Source of the DNA: JAGLOK01 sp963675575
GTDB taxonomy: Bacteria; Bacillota; Clostridia; Christensenellales; UMGS416
Assembly (NCBI GenBank): GCA_963675575.1
Contig: OY776378.1
Coordinates: 2,976,001 to 3,040,000 of the forward strand
Length of the DNA stretch: 64,000 bases
Direction: 5' to 3'
Shown here: positions 1 through 8,324 of the stretch, one piece after another
How the letters are laid out: every line of letters begins with the position of its first letter
Numbering within the stretch: position 1 is the stretch's first letter
Program-made: the position numbers and the translations under genes
Notes under the pieces: generated by a model
What the model was told of the DNA's origin: nothing
What the model saw: only the letters and a program-made list of their open reading frames with translations
Database searches by the model: none

Positions 1-1
1 T

Positions 2-652
2 TTAAAGAGAATAATTGATTTAGATGTTTTGTCCGAAGATTTCTATACCTCAGAAAATATTAAGATGTTTATAAAGTCTATCTTAAAAAATACGGTCATC
101 TTAAAAAAGGGATTCGATATTGAATCTGCACTGAGAGAAGTTTTAGCCGATTGGTATAATACAGTTTATACAGTAAAAATGGATGGAGATACAATTCAAG
201 AAATGTCTCCTGGCAAGAAAGCTTTGGTTTTATTAAAATTATTAATTAATCTAGCGGAAAGTAAATGCCCCATACTAGTGGATCAACCTGAAGATGATTT
301 GGACAATCGTTCTATTTATAATGATCTAATATCCTTCTTGAAAGAAAAAAAGAAGGAGCGTCAGATAATCGTTGTGACTCATAATGCAAATATAGTACTA
401 GGAGGAGACGCAGAAGAAATTATTGTGGCTAATCAATTCGGTAAGAGTTCGCCGAATAAGCAGTACAAATTCGAGTACCGATCAGGTTCTATTGAAAATA
501 ATAATCCGAAATATAACAACGATGGTGTTATTGATAGAGGTATTTTAAATTCACGAGGAATTCAGCATCATATTTGCGAAATACTTGAAGGTGGTGAAAA
601 AGCCTTTTACTTAAGAAAAAACAAATATCATTTTGAAACAGGAAAGAGATAG
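2..652 (+). CDS. TrlF-like AAA/ABC-type ATPase, C-terminal part (cut by window start)
   Basis: The frame is open from the first bases, so this is the 3' end of a longer gene; about 216 codons are present. The visible part is the C-terminal half of an ABC/SMC-like ATPase head. It has a signature-like segment (SPGKKA), a Walker B run (PILVDQPEDDLDN) and a switch region (VVTHN). The QPEDDLDN pattern and the ending VANQ I associate with TrlF-family ATPases, which usually carry an N-terminal PHP nuclease domain and occur in defence islands. That N-terminal part lies outside the window, so the full architecture cannot be confirmed. An SbcC/RecF-like ATPase is the alternative. An internal TTG near position 29 could be mistaken for a start but has no convincing ribosome binding site. 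Confidence 0.6.
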   Translation, partial: LKRIIDLDVLSEDFYTSENIKMFIKSILKNTVILKKGFDIESALREVLADWYNTVYTVKMDGDTIQEMSPGKKALVLLKLLINLAESKCPILVDQPEDDLDNRSIYNDLISFLKEKKKERQIIVVTHNANIVLGGDAEEIIVANQFGKSSPNKQYKFEYRSGSIENNNPKYNNDGVIDRGILNSRGIQHHICEILEGGEKAFYLRKNKYHFETGKR

Positions 653-667
653 ATAATATTTTAACCA

Positions 668-769
668 ATCGGAAATATTTATTCAGAGGAATACAACAGT
701 TTATTTGTATCAGATAAAAAGAAGATTGCTTTTTTATTTGAAGTAGGATTTGTAATGAATAACCTGTAA
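668..769 (+). pseudogene. Possible C-terminal gene remnant
   Basis: A 33-codon open stretch without a start codon follows an in-frame TAA at 662. It reads as protein-like (…EEYNSLFVSDKKKIAFLFEVGF…) and ends in TAA at 767-769. It has no ribosome binding site and resembles the tail of a deleted gene between the ATPase and the DUF2130 gene. I do not recognise the family, and chance is a real alternative for an open frame this short. Confidence 0.2.
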
Positions 770-856
770 AAGAGTTAATGAAATAACAAACGACCGAAGC
801 TGATTAAACTGCAATTTTTAACACGCTATTTCCATATTACAAGGAGGATTCATGTT

Positions 857-2071
857 ATGCATGAAATAAAATGCCCAAACTGTGGTGAAGTTTTCACTGT
901 TGATGAGTCTGGCTATGCTGCCATTGTTGGACAAGTTCGCGACTCTGAATTTAATAAGGAGTTGCATGAGCGCGAGAAATATATTCATGCTGAAAAAGAA
1001 AATGAACTAAAACTGGCTGAAGCAAACGCAAAAATAGAAAAAGAAAAGTCTATGGCTGATTTAAAACAACAAATAGAACGCCTAAATGCTTTAATCGCCT
1101 CTGGTGAAAAAGATATGAAAATCGCTGTAAATGAAGTTGAAATCGTGAAAAAAGACGAAATTGTCGAAAAAGACAAAAAGATTGTAGAGCTTCAAAGCAA
1201 ACTGAATGAATCTGAAAAAGACAGTCAATTAAAAGTGCAGTCACTAAAAGAAAATTATGAGGTGCAGCTTAAAGCAAAGGATGAAACTGTCGAGTTTTAT
1301 AAAGACTTAAAAACAAGAATGTCCACAAAGATGGTGGGAGAAACTCTTGAACAGCATTGTGAAATTGAATTTAACAAGCTTCGCCCGACAGGATTTAAAA
1401 ATGCATATTTTGAAAAGGACAATGATTCACGAACAGGTAGTAAGGGCGACTATATCTTCAGAGAGTCAACAAGTGAGGGAATAGAATTTATTTCGATAAT
1501 GTTTGAAATGAAAAATGAAATGGACACTACTGCTACAAAGAAAAAGAACGAGGATTTTCTTAAGGAGCTTGATAAAGATCGTAATGAAAAAAATTGTGAG
1601 TATGCAGTACTTGTATCTCTTCTAGAAACGGATAATGAACTATATAACGTCGGTATTGCAGATGTTTCATATAAGTATCCAAAAATGTATGTGATTCGTC
1701 CTCAATTCTTTATTTCAATGATTACCGTTTTAAGAAATGCCGCCATGAACTCCGTAGATTATAGACAGCAACTTGCTGAATACAGAAAGCAGAATATTGA
1801 CGTTTCTCATTTTGAGGAAGAAATGAACGATTTTAAAGATAAGTTCGGTAGAAACTTTCGATTGGCAAGTGATAAATTTGGAAAAGCGATTGAAGAAATT
1901 GACAAAACAATTGACCATCTCCAAAAGACAAAAGAAGCATTATTATCGTCTGAAAACAATCTTCGCTTAGCAAATAATAAGGCTGAAGATCTAACCATCA
2001 AACGTCTAACGAAGGACAATCCTACAATGGCTGAGAAATTTTCAGAGACAAATAGTAAAGGTGAAGAATAA
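857..2071 (+). CDS. DUF2130 domain-containing coiled-coil protein
   Basis: The 404-residue product starts with a CxxC zinc-binding stretch (CPNCGEVFTVD, residues 5-15). A long charged coiled coil follows (about 35-150), then the DUF2130 core (about 150-330) with the conserved-looking run FEMKNE, and a second coiled coil at the C terminus. DUF2130 proteins are widespread in bacteria. Their core is thought to resemble PD-(D/E)XK nuclease folds, but I know of no firmly established role. The start is fixed by AAGGAGG 12-17 bases upstream of the ATG. It lies between a TrlF-like ATPase and an unknown gene, so a place in a defence or accessory island is possible but unproven. Confidence 0.85.
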   Translation: MHEIKCPNCGEVFTVDESGYAAIVGQVRDSEFNKELHEREKYIHAEKENELKLAEANAKIEKEKSMADLKQQIERLNALIASGEKDMKIAVNEVEIVKKDEIVEKDKKIVELQSKLNESEKDSQLKVQSLKENYEVQLKAKDETVEFYKDLKTRMSTKMVGETLEQHCEIEFNKLRPTGFKNAYFEKDNDSRTGSKGDYIFRESTSEGIEFISIMFEMKNEMDTTATKKKNEDFLKELDKDRNEKNCEYAVLVSLLETDNELYNVGIADVSYKYPKMYVIRPQFFISMITVLRNAAMNSVDYRQQLAEYRKQNIDVSHFEEEMNDFKDKFGRNFRLASDKFGKAIEEIDKTIDHLQKTKEALLSSENNLRLANNKAEDLTIKRLTKDNPTMAEKFSETNSKGEE

Positions 2072-2138
2072 GGGTGGCTCATTATCTTCAGAAATCCAAG
2101 ATGATAATTAAATGTTATAATTAAATGTTGGTAAAATT

Positions 2139-2696
2139 ATGAATAATAGAGAAGAAGCCAAAGAAAAAATAATTGACTTTTTAAATGATACTAGTAGAAG
2201 GACAGCTTTAATAACTGGTACACATCAACATGAGAAGCATAAGCTGGTCATGAGGATTATAGACAATCATTATAAAAGCAATAAGATACTTTTTAGGACA
2301 AATGTTATGTATAATTTACAGAATGAAGATTTTGTGGGTTTTGCAGGTATAAGCCAAGCACCAACATCAGGAAAAATGTATTTAATCGGAAACAATTATT
2401 ATTATTTTGATTCAGTCATAAGCTCTACTTGGAGAAGACATCCCAAAGAAATTAGTTTTGCTATTCTATATCCATTTGGAGTTTTTACAGATAATAGATC
2501 TATTAACGCTATCAAAGATGTTTTGCGTAGTGATGTTGAGAAAGTTTTTATAATTTCTTGTATGGACTACTCTGATTCATCACAAATTAGTGAGTACTAT
2601 GATTATAATATAATATTTGATGCGGAGGAAGAGGACAAAGAATATCACAAGAATATCTTATTTCAAATAGAGCAATTTAGGAAAAAGTGTAGATAG
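2139..2696 (+). CDS. Hypothetical protein, possible degenerate NTPase
   Basis: A 185-residue soluble protein that I do not recognise. Its N terminus (RTALITGTHQHEKHKLVMRI) is placed like the strand, loop and helix of a P-loop but lacks the GxxxxGK[ST] residues. A later hydrophobic strand followed by Asp (KVFIISCMD) is placed like a Walker B strand, and the C terminus is acidic (FDAEEEDKEYHK). This suggests a fold related to NTPases that has lost nucleotide chemistry, which is inference only. No strong Shine-Dalgarno sequence precedes the ATG. The region after it contains only decayed genes. Confidence 0.5.
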   Translation: MNNREEAKEKIIDFLNDTSRRTALITGTHQHEKHKLVMRIIDNHYKSNKILFRTNVMYNLQNEDFVGFAGISQAPTSGKMYLIGNNYYYFDSVISSTWRRHPKEISFAILYPFGVFTDNRSINAIKDVLRSDVEKVFIISCMDYSDSSQISEYYDYNIIFDAEEEDKEYHKNILFQIEQFRKKCR

Positions 2697-3181
2697 TATA
2701 TTTCAATATTCTGCACATTCCTACAGTTTAAAGGAGATCATACAACGGTGTCGAGTATGCACATCGTGTAGCGGTTCAGTACTATGAGCACAATAGGTAA
2801 TTGCGATTATAGCAATACTGTTCAGAACAACAGGGTATTCAGGAACATACTATGATTTATAAAACACGAAGATAACAGGAATTAGAAATATGGTTAGTGG
2901 TGCCTACAAAAGTAAAAATTAAAATCAATGATATACCTGAACATCGTGCCGCACTCGATGCAATTTATGAGAGAAAAACGTAGCTTCAACTGGCACAATA
3001 GGCGTTGAAACTTGCAGAGCACATCCTAACGCTTGTTGGATACAACTATGAAGCTGACTCGGTTATTCAAAATCATAAGACAATTGGAATGTGATTAGCT
3101 TTGTTGCCATAATATAGTTGCGAGTATATAATATAAATATAATAAATAACAAATCTAAAGAACAAGAATCAGGAGAAAATT
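2697..3181. other. 485-bp stretch with no intact gene
   Basis: Between the hypothetical gene and the AbrB-like gene there is only gene debris. The clearest piece is the two-stop remnant at 2900-3094, listed separately. Around 2735-2810 a short protein-like run is also broken by stops. A very A+T-rich stretch at 3120-3165 probably holds the promoter of the AbrB-like gene, but I see no clear -35/-10 pair. Confidence 0.5.
2900..3094 (+). pseudogene. Remnant of a ~64-codon element-encoded gene
   Basis: From a GTG at 2900 a 65-codon frame reads as a plausible small protein (PTKVKIKINDIPEHRAALDAI…ALKLAEHILTLVGYNYEAD…). It is interrupted by two TAG codons, after YERKT and after QLAQ, and ends in TGA at 3092-3094. 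The composition on both sides of the stops stays protein-like, which suggests recent decay. No ribosome binding site is obvious. The family is unknown to me. Confidence 0.4.
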
Positions 3182-3427
3182 ATGAAATCAACTGGAATAG
3201 TAAGAAAAGTGGATGAACTAGGACGTGTTGTAATTCCAATAGAATTACGCAGGACATTGGGAATAGATATAAAAGATGCTTTGGAAATATATGTTGATGG
3301 AGAACACATTATTTTTAAAAAGTATCAGCCAGCATGTATTTTTTGTGACAGCGCCACTGACGTTACAAATTATAGAGGTAAATTAATATGCCGTGAATGC
3401 TTGGAGACAATGAAAAAAGATGTCTAA
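3182..3427 (+). CDS. AbrB/SpoVT-type transcriptional regulator with CxxC tail
   Basis: An 81-residue protein whose first 47 residues are a canonical SpoVT/AbrB swapped-hairpin DNA-binding domain (STGIVRKVDELGRVVIPIELR, then a short dimerisation arm). The second half holds two CxxC pairs (CIFC and CREC), which look like a small zinc ribbon. AGGAG lies 8-12 bases upstream of the ATG. A rho-independent terminator follows, so it is probably monocistronic. Its position just ahead of the conjugation operon makes it a likely regulator of transfer functions, which is inference. Confidence 0.88.
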   Translation: MKSTGIVRKVDELGRVVIPIELRRTLGIDIKDALEIYVDGEHIIFKKYQPACIFCDSATDVTNYRGKLICRECLETMKKDV

Positions 3428-3456
3428 GTTAAAATAAAAAAATAAATAATAATTAA

Positions 3457-3487
3457 AACTGCCTAAATAATATTAGGTGGTTTTTTT
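3457..3487 (+). terminator. Rho-independent terminator after the AbrB-like gene
   Basis: The stem AACTGCCTAA pairs with TTAGGTGGTT (two G-U pairs) around a six-base loop and is followed by a run of seven T. It separates the regulator from the conjugation operon. Confidence 0.7.
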
Positions 3488-3520
3488 ATGTTTAAAATTA
3501 AAAGAAAGTGAGGTATAAAC

Positions 3521-4900
3521 ATGAACCACGGTGGTGACGCATCTGAACAGGTAGTTCGAATCATGCTAGAAGGAACAGAAGTTGCGCTAAAATTGACTGG
3601 TAGTGCAACAAAGAATGTAGCAGCTGCCTTGTATGCAGTATATAAGGATAATAAAAAAGTCAGAAAAGGTAAAGGTAGCTTAACAGAGATTCTAAAAGAT
3701 GGCAAAGATACACGAATATTCAGAATGGAAACCAAAGATCTAACAAAGTTTAAAAGGTACGCCCAGAAATATGGCATAAGGTATGCTGCAATCAAAGAAA
3801 CTAATTCTAAAGACAGTTTGTGCGATGTAATAATCAAAGCACAGGATGTTTCAAGAGTTAATCATGTATTAGGTAAGATGGAATATATAAAAATGAGTCC
3901 ACCTGAGCCAGTCACTGAAAATGAACAATCTGATCCAAAAAAAGAAAATCGACAGCGGCACAACTCCAACATGCAAAATCCCAAATCGATGGGAAAAGAA
4001 AAGGTTGATGTGCAGGAAATACTAAAAGATATTAGGGAGAACAACAAAGAAAACATTACTCCAGATAAATATAAAGCATATCTTACCTTGAATGGACAAA
4101 TGTATAATTATTCTTCAAAGAATAAAGAGCGTATATTGGAGCAAATGCCGAGTGCGTCTGTCGTAATGAGTAAAACCAAATGGCGTGAGATTGGCAGATT
4201 CCCCAAGCAAGGCGCAAAGGGCATTACTATAACAATGCCTGAATACAAGAATGGTAATCGCACAGGAAACTTTATCGATGTAAAAATATTTGATGTTTCA
4301 GAGACTTATGGTAAGGACATCAAGAAATCATCATTTAATCTTGAATTGAAGGACAATACACCGGAAATAAAATTAGAGATTGATCGAATTAATTCATCAT
4401 CGGTTGTTCCAATTGAAGTAAAATCTGATCTTGAAACTGATTCCTTTTATGACGATAAATCCAAAACTATATATATCAGAGATGATTTATCTGATACCGA
4501 TACATATAAAGCACTCATACTTGAACAGTCATACGCTAAGGCGCACACAGAGCACGGCGATCAGTATACCCGTGGTAATAATCGTCTTATGGCTGAAAGC
4601 ACAGCCTTTATGGTTGCGACAAAATACGGTATTGATACAAATGAATATACTTTTGATTATATCCCCGACGAAGTGAATGGAAATGACGGAAAAGATTTAG
4701 CTGAATTATTTAATCCGATAACAGCTAATGGCAGCAAGGAAATAAGTAAAGCTGATAAAAATCTTGAATCATTCAATTTAAAAGAAAAAGCTTCTGTGAA
4801 AACTGAACTTAATACTCATAAACAGGCTATCGAAAAAGGAACATTTACTAATAAAACAATACCGTTTAAAAAACCAACTAACAAAGGAAAGGGGAAGTAA
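3521..4900 (+). CDS. PcfB-like (DUF3801) protein fused to an ArdC-like region
   Basis: The 459-residue protein begins with a PcfB/DUF3801-type region (about 1-125), found in Gram-positive conjugation modules next to the coupling protein. After a polar linker, residues about 165-275 resemble the N-terminal ssDNA-binding part of ArdC antirestriction proteins (KTKWREIGRFPKQGAKGI, then IDVKIFDVSETYG). Residues about 305-395 resemble the ArdC metallopeptidase part, ending MAESTAFMVATKYGIDTNEY. Where the family has an HExxH zinc motif this protein reads ILEQSYAKAH, so zinc proteolysis is unlikely. It is the first gene of the conjugation operon, with GTGAGG upstream of the ATG. The first assignment is firmer than the second. 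Confidence 0.7.
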   Translation: MNHGGDASEQVVRIMLEGTEVALKLTGSATKNVAAALYAVYKDNKKVRKGKGSLTEILKDGKDTRIFRMETKDLTKFKRYAQKYGIRYAAIKETNSKDSLCDVIIKAQDVSRVNHVLGKMEYIKMSPPEPVTENEQSDPKKENRQRHNSNMQNPKSMGKEKVDVQEILKDIRENNKENITPDKYKAYLTLNGQMYNYSSKNKERILEQMPSASVVMSKTKWREIGRFPKQGAKGITITMPEYKNGNRTGNFIDVKIFDVSETYGKDIKKSSFNLELKDNTPEIKLEIDRINSSSVVPIEVKSDLETDSFYDDKSKTIYIRDDLSDTDTYKALILEQSYAKAHTEHGDQYTRGNNRLMAESTAFMVATKYGIDTNEYTFDYIPDEVNGNDGKDLAELFNPITANGSKEISKADKNLESFNLKEKASVKTELNTHKQAIEKGTFTNKTIPFKKPTNKGKGK

Positions 4901-4905
4901 TCAAA

Positions 4906-5277
4906 ATGAGTGATAGAAATATTATTCTAACTACAAATGAGCAAAACACAGTTACCGAAGCTTTGATGTATACTAAGAAAGATAGAATTAAGCACAAACA
5001 GAACTTTGAAGAGATTGACAGAGCTATTGATAAGATATCCGGTAGAGTAACCTTATTCAAGATAAACCAGCGATATATTGAGTTATATAACGGCGTTGAA
5101 TATGAAGAAGTATTTAAATGTGGTAAATTTCAGTCTGAGCATGGTACTTTTATTATTCAAGATATCAACGAAGACAATACCCATATTAAAGTAAACGGCA
5201 ATTGGCATCATAAAGGTGAGTTTGAACCCGCAATTGTTATTCAAGCGAGAGCAAGCAAGAAAGGCAAAGCCAGATGA
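4906..5277 (+). CDS. Hypothetical conjugation-operon protein
   Basis: A 123-residue soluble protein with no signal peptide or membrane segment. The N-terminal half is helical and basic. The C-terminal half is predicted beta-rich (IELYNGVEYEEVFKCGKFQ, then NWHHKGEFEPAIVIQ) and the tail is lysine-rich. I do not recognise the family. It sits 5 bases after the PcfB-like gene and its stop overlaps the ATG of the coupling-protein gene by 4 bases. Translation is therefore probably coupled, and a role as a small accessory of the VirD4 protein is the natural guess. Confidence 0.65.
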   Translation: MSDRNIILTTNEQNTVTEALMYTKKDRIKHKQNFEEIDRAIDKISGRVTLFKINQRYIELYNGVEYEEVFKCGKFQSEHGTFIIQDINEDNTHIKVNGNWHHKGEFEPAIVIQARASKKGKAR

Positions 5278-7070
5278 AAAAACCAAATAGCAGAGTGATG
5301 ACCACAGTGATGTGGTTATTTTTATACCTTATAATTGTCTGGTTAGCAATTTTGCTCGCAGTAGCATATCAGCCTACATTATCTTTACTTGAACAAATGC
5401 CATATATAACAAAAGTTATAGAAGACCCTTTTGAGATTTCTTTTAACGCAAATACACTATCTTTTGTATTAGGATTTTCTTTGTTCTATGTAATGGGTAT
5501 AGCGGCCTACTACGCAAGTGAAAGCAAAAGGCGTATTGGTGAAGAGCATGGTTCTGCAATGTGGGGCTGTCCCAAAGCTATAAGAAACCAGTTCAGACAA
5601 TTCAAGAAAACAGATAGAATATTAACAAAGAACGTGCGGATGGGTCTAGATACATATAAACATCAAAGGAATCTAAACACCCTTGTTATCGGAGGCTCAG
5701 GAGCAGGTAAAACACGCTTTTATGCAAAACCTAATGTAATGCAATGTAATACTTCATTTGTGGCGACCGACCCCAAAGGAGAGCTGCTATCAAGTGTCGG
5801 TAATTTGCTTATTGAGCAAGGCTATATCATCAAGGTGTTGGACCTAATTAACTTTGAAAGCTCTGATAAATATAATCCGTTTGAGTATTTGCGAGACGAT
5901 AAAGACGTTATAAAACTTATTAATAACCTTATTAGAAACACAACACCAAAAGGCTCAATAAACCAGGATCCATTCTGGGAAAAATCGGAAATTGCGCTGT
6001 TGCAAGCATTAATGTTCTATCTTATTAATGAAGCACCGCCTGATGAACAAAACTTTTCAATGGTTATGACTATGCTTGAGTATGCAGAAGTCAAAGAAGA
6101 AAAGGACGACTTCATTAGTCCATTGGATTTATTGTTTATGGCACTTGAAATGGAAAAGCCAAATTCAATTGCCTGTAAGCAGTATGCAGTATTTAAACAA
6201 GCGGCAGGTAAAACTGCTAAAAGCATTTTGATATCATGCGCCGTTCGATTGGCGGCATTCAATTTATCACAAATTCGAGAGCTAACCAATAAGGATGAAT
6301 TGAATATTAAAGAATTAGGCGAACATAAAGTGGCACTCTTTGCAATTATTCCTGATAATGATGCATCTTTTAACTTCATTGTAGGTATGCTCTATACACA
6401 GATCTTTGTTGAGTTATATTTCCAAGCAGACAGAGTTCACGGAGGTAGATTACCTATGCCGGTACATTTTATGCTCGATGAGTTTGCAAACGTGGCACTT
6501 CCTGAAGAGTTTGACAAATGTTTGTCTACAATGCGCTCAAGAGAGATTTCAGCAAGTATCATTATCCAAAACTTAGCACAACTTAAAGGGCTTTTCAAAG
6601 GCAATCAAAATGCCTGGGAGACAATAACCGGTAACTGCGATAGCCTTTTATACTTAGGCGGGAATGAATTATCGACGCATGAATATATATCAAAACTGCT
6701 TGGTAAAGCAACAATACAGACAAGAACGTATGGACATAATCGGGGGCGCAACGGTTCATACTCTACAAATAAGCAGATTTCAGGACGCGAACTATTAACT
6801 CCTGATGAAGTACGGCTTGTGGACAATGATTATGGCGTATTGTTTATTCGTGGTGCTCAGGCTGTTTGGGATAAGAAGTATGACTTGCTTAAACATAGAA
6901 ACATTAGGAAAACAACAGATGGGAAAAGGAGGTTTACAGACTTACTATTGAATCGCAGTTATTCAAGTCCACCCTATAGACATAAAGACAGAATTGTTAC
7001 TACAGTGTCATTCATTGAATCATTTGATTTTGAAAACGCTGAAAATTACATCATTATTGATGAAAACTAA
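5274..7070 (+). CDS. VirD4/TcpA-type conjugation coupling protein (CD1115-like)
   Basis: A 598-residue type IV coupling protein that would link the DNA-relaxase complex to the membrane channel. Two N-terminal membrane segments (about 10-32 and 62-82) are followed by the ATPase domain. Walker A is at about 140-147 (GGSGAGKT) and Walker B is in the run HFMLDEFANV. The region AQLKGLFKGNQNAWETI is typical of this branch. Length and motifs fit VirD4-like proteins of clostridial elements related to Tn1549 and the C. difficile CTn elements. It overlaps the preceding gene by 4 bases, and a Maff2-type gene follows 18 bases later. Confidence 0.93.
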   Translation: MKKPNSRVMTTVMWLFLYLIIVWLAILLAVAYQPTLSLLEQMPYITKVIEDPFEISFNANTLSFVLGFSLFYVMGIAAYYASESKRRIGEEHGSAMWGCPKAIRNQFRQFKKTDRILTKNVRMGLDTYKHQRNLNTLVIGGSGAGKTRFYAKPNVMQCNTSFVATDPKGELLSSVGNLLIEQGYIIKVLDLINFESSDKYNPFEYLRDDKDVIKLINNLIRNTTPKGSINQDPFWEKSEIALLQALMFYLINEAPPDEQNFSMVMTMLEYAEVKEEKDDFISPLDLLFMALEMEKPNSIACKQYAVFKQAAGKTAKSILISCAVRLAAFNLSQIRELTNKDELNIKELGEHKVALFAIIPDNDASFNFIVGMLYTQIFVELYFQADRVHGGRLPMPVHFMLDEFANVALPEEFDKCLSTMRSREISASIIIQNLAQLKGLFKGNQNAWETITGNCDSLLYLGGNELSTHEYISKLLGKATIQTRTYGHNRGRNGSYSTNKQISGRELLTPDEVRLVDNDYGVLFIRGAQAVWDKKYDLLKHRNIRKTTDGKRRFTDLLLNRSYSSPPYRHKDRIVTTVSFIESFDFENAENYIIIDEN

Positions 7071-7088
7071 AAAACGGAGGAATAAACA

Positions 7089-7391
7089 ATGAAAAACAGA
7101 ACTAAAAGAATACTTATGGCGGCTATCGTAATGGTAGCCTTTTTATTTACCGTAACAACCGCATTTGCATCAGGAACTGACCCTCTTGCCGTCGTTAATA
7201 ACTTGAGTGATTTTATATTCAGTATGATACGTGCTATCGGTGTTATCATACTAGGCTTTGGTATTGTACAGATCGGTTTATCACTAAAATCACATGATCC
7301 TAGCCAACGAGCAAACGGCTTTCTTACCTTCTTTGGCGGCGTAATAATTATGTTTGCAAAAGAAATTCTAACCCTAATTACAGGCGGCTGA
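7089..7391 (+). CDS. Maff2-type small membrane protein, VirB2/TrbC-like pilin candidate
   Basis: A 100-residue protein with a cleavable-looking signal sequence (residues 1-26, ending TTAFASG), a short loop and two hydrophobic helices (about 38-62 and 75-97). This is the layout of VirB2/TrbC pilins, and the family is called Maff2 in clostridial conjugative elements. CGGAGGA lies 8-14 bases upstream of the ATG. A 9-bp hairpin follows the gene before the TrbL-like gene, which may adjust the level of this transcript relative to the downstream genes. Confidence 0.85.
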   Translation: MKNRTKRILMAAIVMVAFLFTVTTAFASGTDPLAVVNNLSDFIFSMIRAIGVIILGFGIVQIGLSLKSHDPSQRANGFLTFFGGVIIMFAKEILTLITGG

Positions 7392-7412
7392 ATAACGCAC
7401 ACACAGTACTTT

Positions 7413-7445
7413 GAATCCCTTTAAGTCGATTAAAACAAGGGATTC
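7413..7445 (+). other. Intercistronic hairpin between pilin-like and TrbL-like genes
   Basis: GAATCCCTT (7413-7421) pairs perfectly with AAGGGATTC (7437-7445) around a 15-base loop. No T-run follows, so it is not a classical terminator. It could protect the 3' end of the upstream message or cause partial termination. Confidence 0.5.
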
Positions 7446-7475
7446 ATTTCCCATAATAATAGGAGGTGAAAACAT

Positions 7476-8294
7476 TTGGGGATATTAGATAACTTAGAAA
7501 ATGCTTTGCAAACATGGAATGAGAAATTAGCTGATATTTGGGTGCTACTCACACAATCCCCGCAGCAGTTTAAAGGGGGCGGTATATGGTCTGTTATTGT
7601 GAATATAAACGGAGCGTTAAAAGCAATAGGACTTGCCTTGCTTGTATTGTTCTTTGTTGCAGGCGTAATAAAAAGCACGACTAATTTTCATGAAATTAAA
7701 AGACCGGAAGTTGCGTTAAGATTGTTTATCCGATTTGCTATCGCTAAATCGATTGTAACTTGGGGCATGGATATCATGATTGGGATATTTGATATATGCC
7801 AAGGTGTAATAAGGACAGCAGCTGGCTATATTACTACAGCAACACAAATAACACTGCCAACAGAAATGGCAACGGCTATAAACGATTTAGGATTCTTTGA
7901 AAGTATACCTATATGGGCTATATCTTTGATCGGTTCGCTATTTATCATAATATTATCATTCATTATGATAATGACTGTATATAGTCGCTTTTTCAAACTC
8001 TATATGTACACAGCTATTGCGCCTATTCCGCTCTCCACATTTGCAGGCGAAGGCACATCAAGTACCGGTATAGCGTTCCTTAAGAGCTATGCCGGGGTAT
8101 GCTTGGAAGGCGCAATTATTGTTATAGCGTGTATTATATTTTCGGCATTTGCATCAGCACCACCTAATATTGATATGACAATGTCTGCAAGTAAGATTGT
8201 ATGGGCGTATATGGGTGAGTTGATTTTCAATTTACTTGTGTTGGTTGGCGCTGTGAAAATGTCGGATAGAATTGTAAAAGAGATGATATCTTGA
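7476..8294 (+). CDS. TrbL/VirB6-like conjugation membrane protein (CD1112-like)
   Basis: A 272-residue polytopic membrane protein with about six hydrophobic segments. The N-terminal run GILDNLENALQTWNEKLADIW and the segment FFVAGVIKSTTNFHEIKRPE match the CD1112-type TrbL/VirB6-like family of clostridial conjugative elements, which forms part of the inner-membrane channel. The start is a TTG at 7476, chosen because AGGAGGTG lies at the right distance and no in-frame ATG is close. It is in the same operon as the VirD4 and VirB4 homologues. Confidence 0.87.
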   Translation: MGILDNLENALQTWNEKLADIWVLLTQSPQQFKGGGIWSVIVNINGALKAIGLALLVLFFVAGVIKSTTNFHEIKRPEVALRLFIRFAIAKSIVTWGMDIMIGIFDICQGVIRTAAGYITTATQITLPTEMATAINDLGFFESIPIWAISLIGSLFIIILSFIMIMTVYSRFFKLYMYTAIAPIPLSTFAGEGTSSTGIAFLKSYAGVCLEGAIIVIACIIFSAFASAPPNIDMTMSASKIVWAYMGELIFNLLVLVGAVKMSDRIVKEMIS

Positions 8295-8324
8295 AAATAG
8301 AAAAGATAAATTAGGAGAATTTAT

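Noticed and set aside
2900..3094. Reassignment of TAG to an amino acid
   Set aside because: Intact genes in the window end with TAG, and the long genes show no internal TAG.
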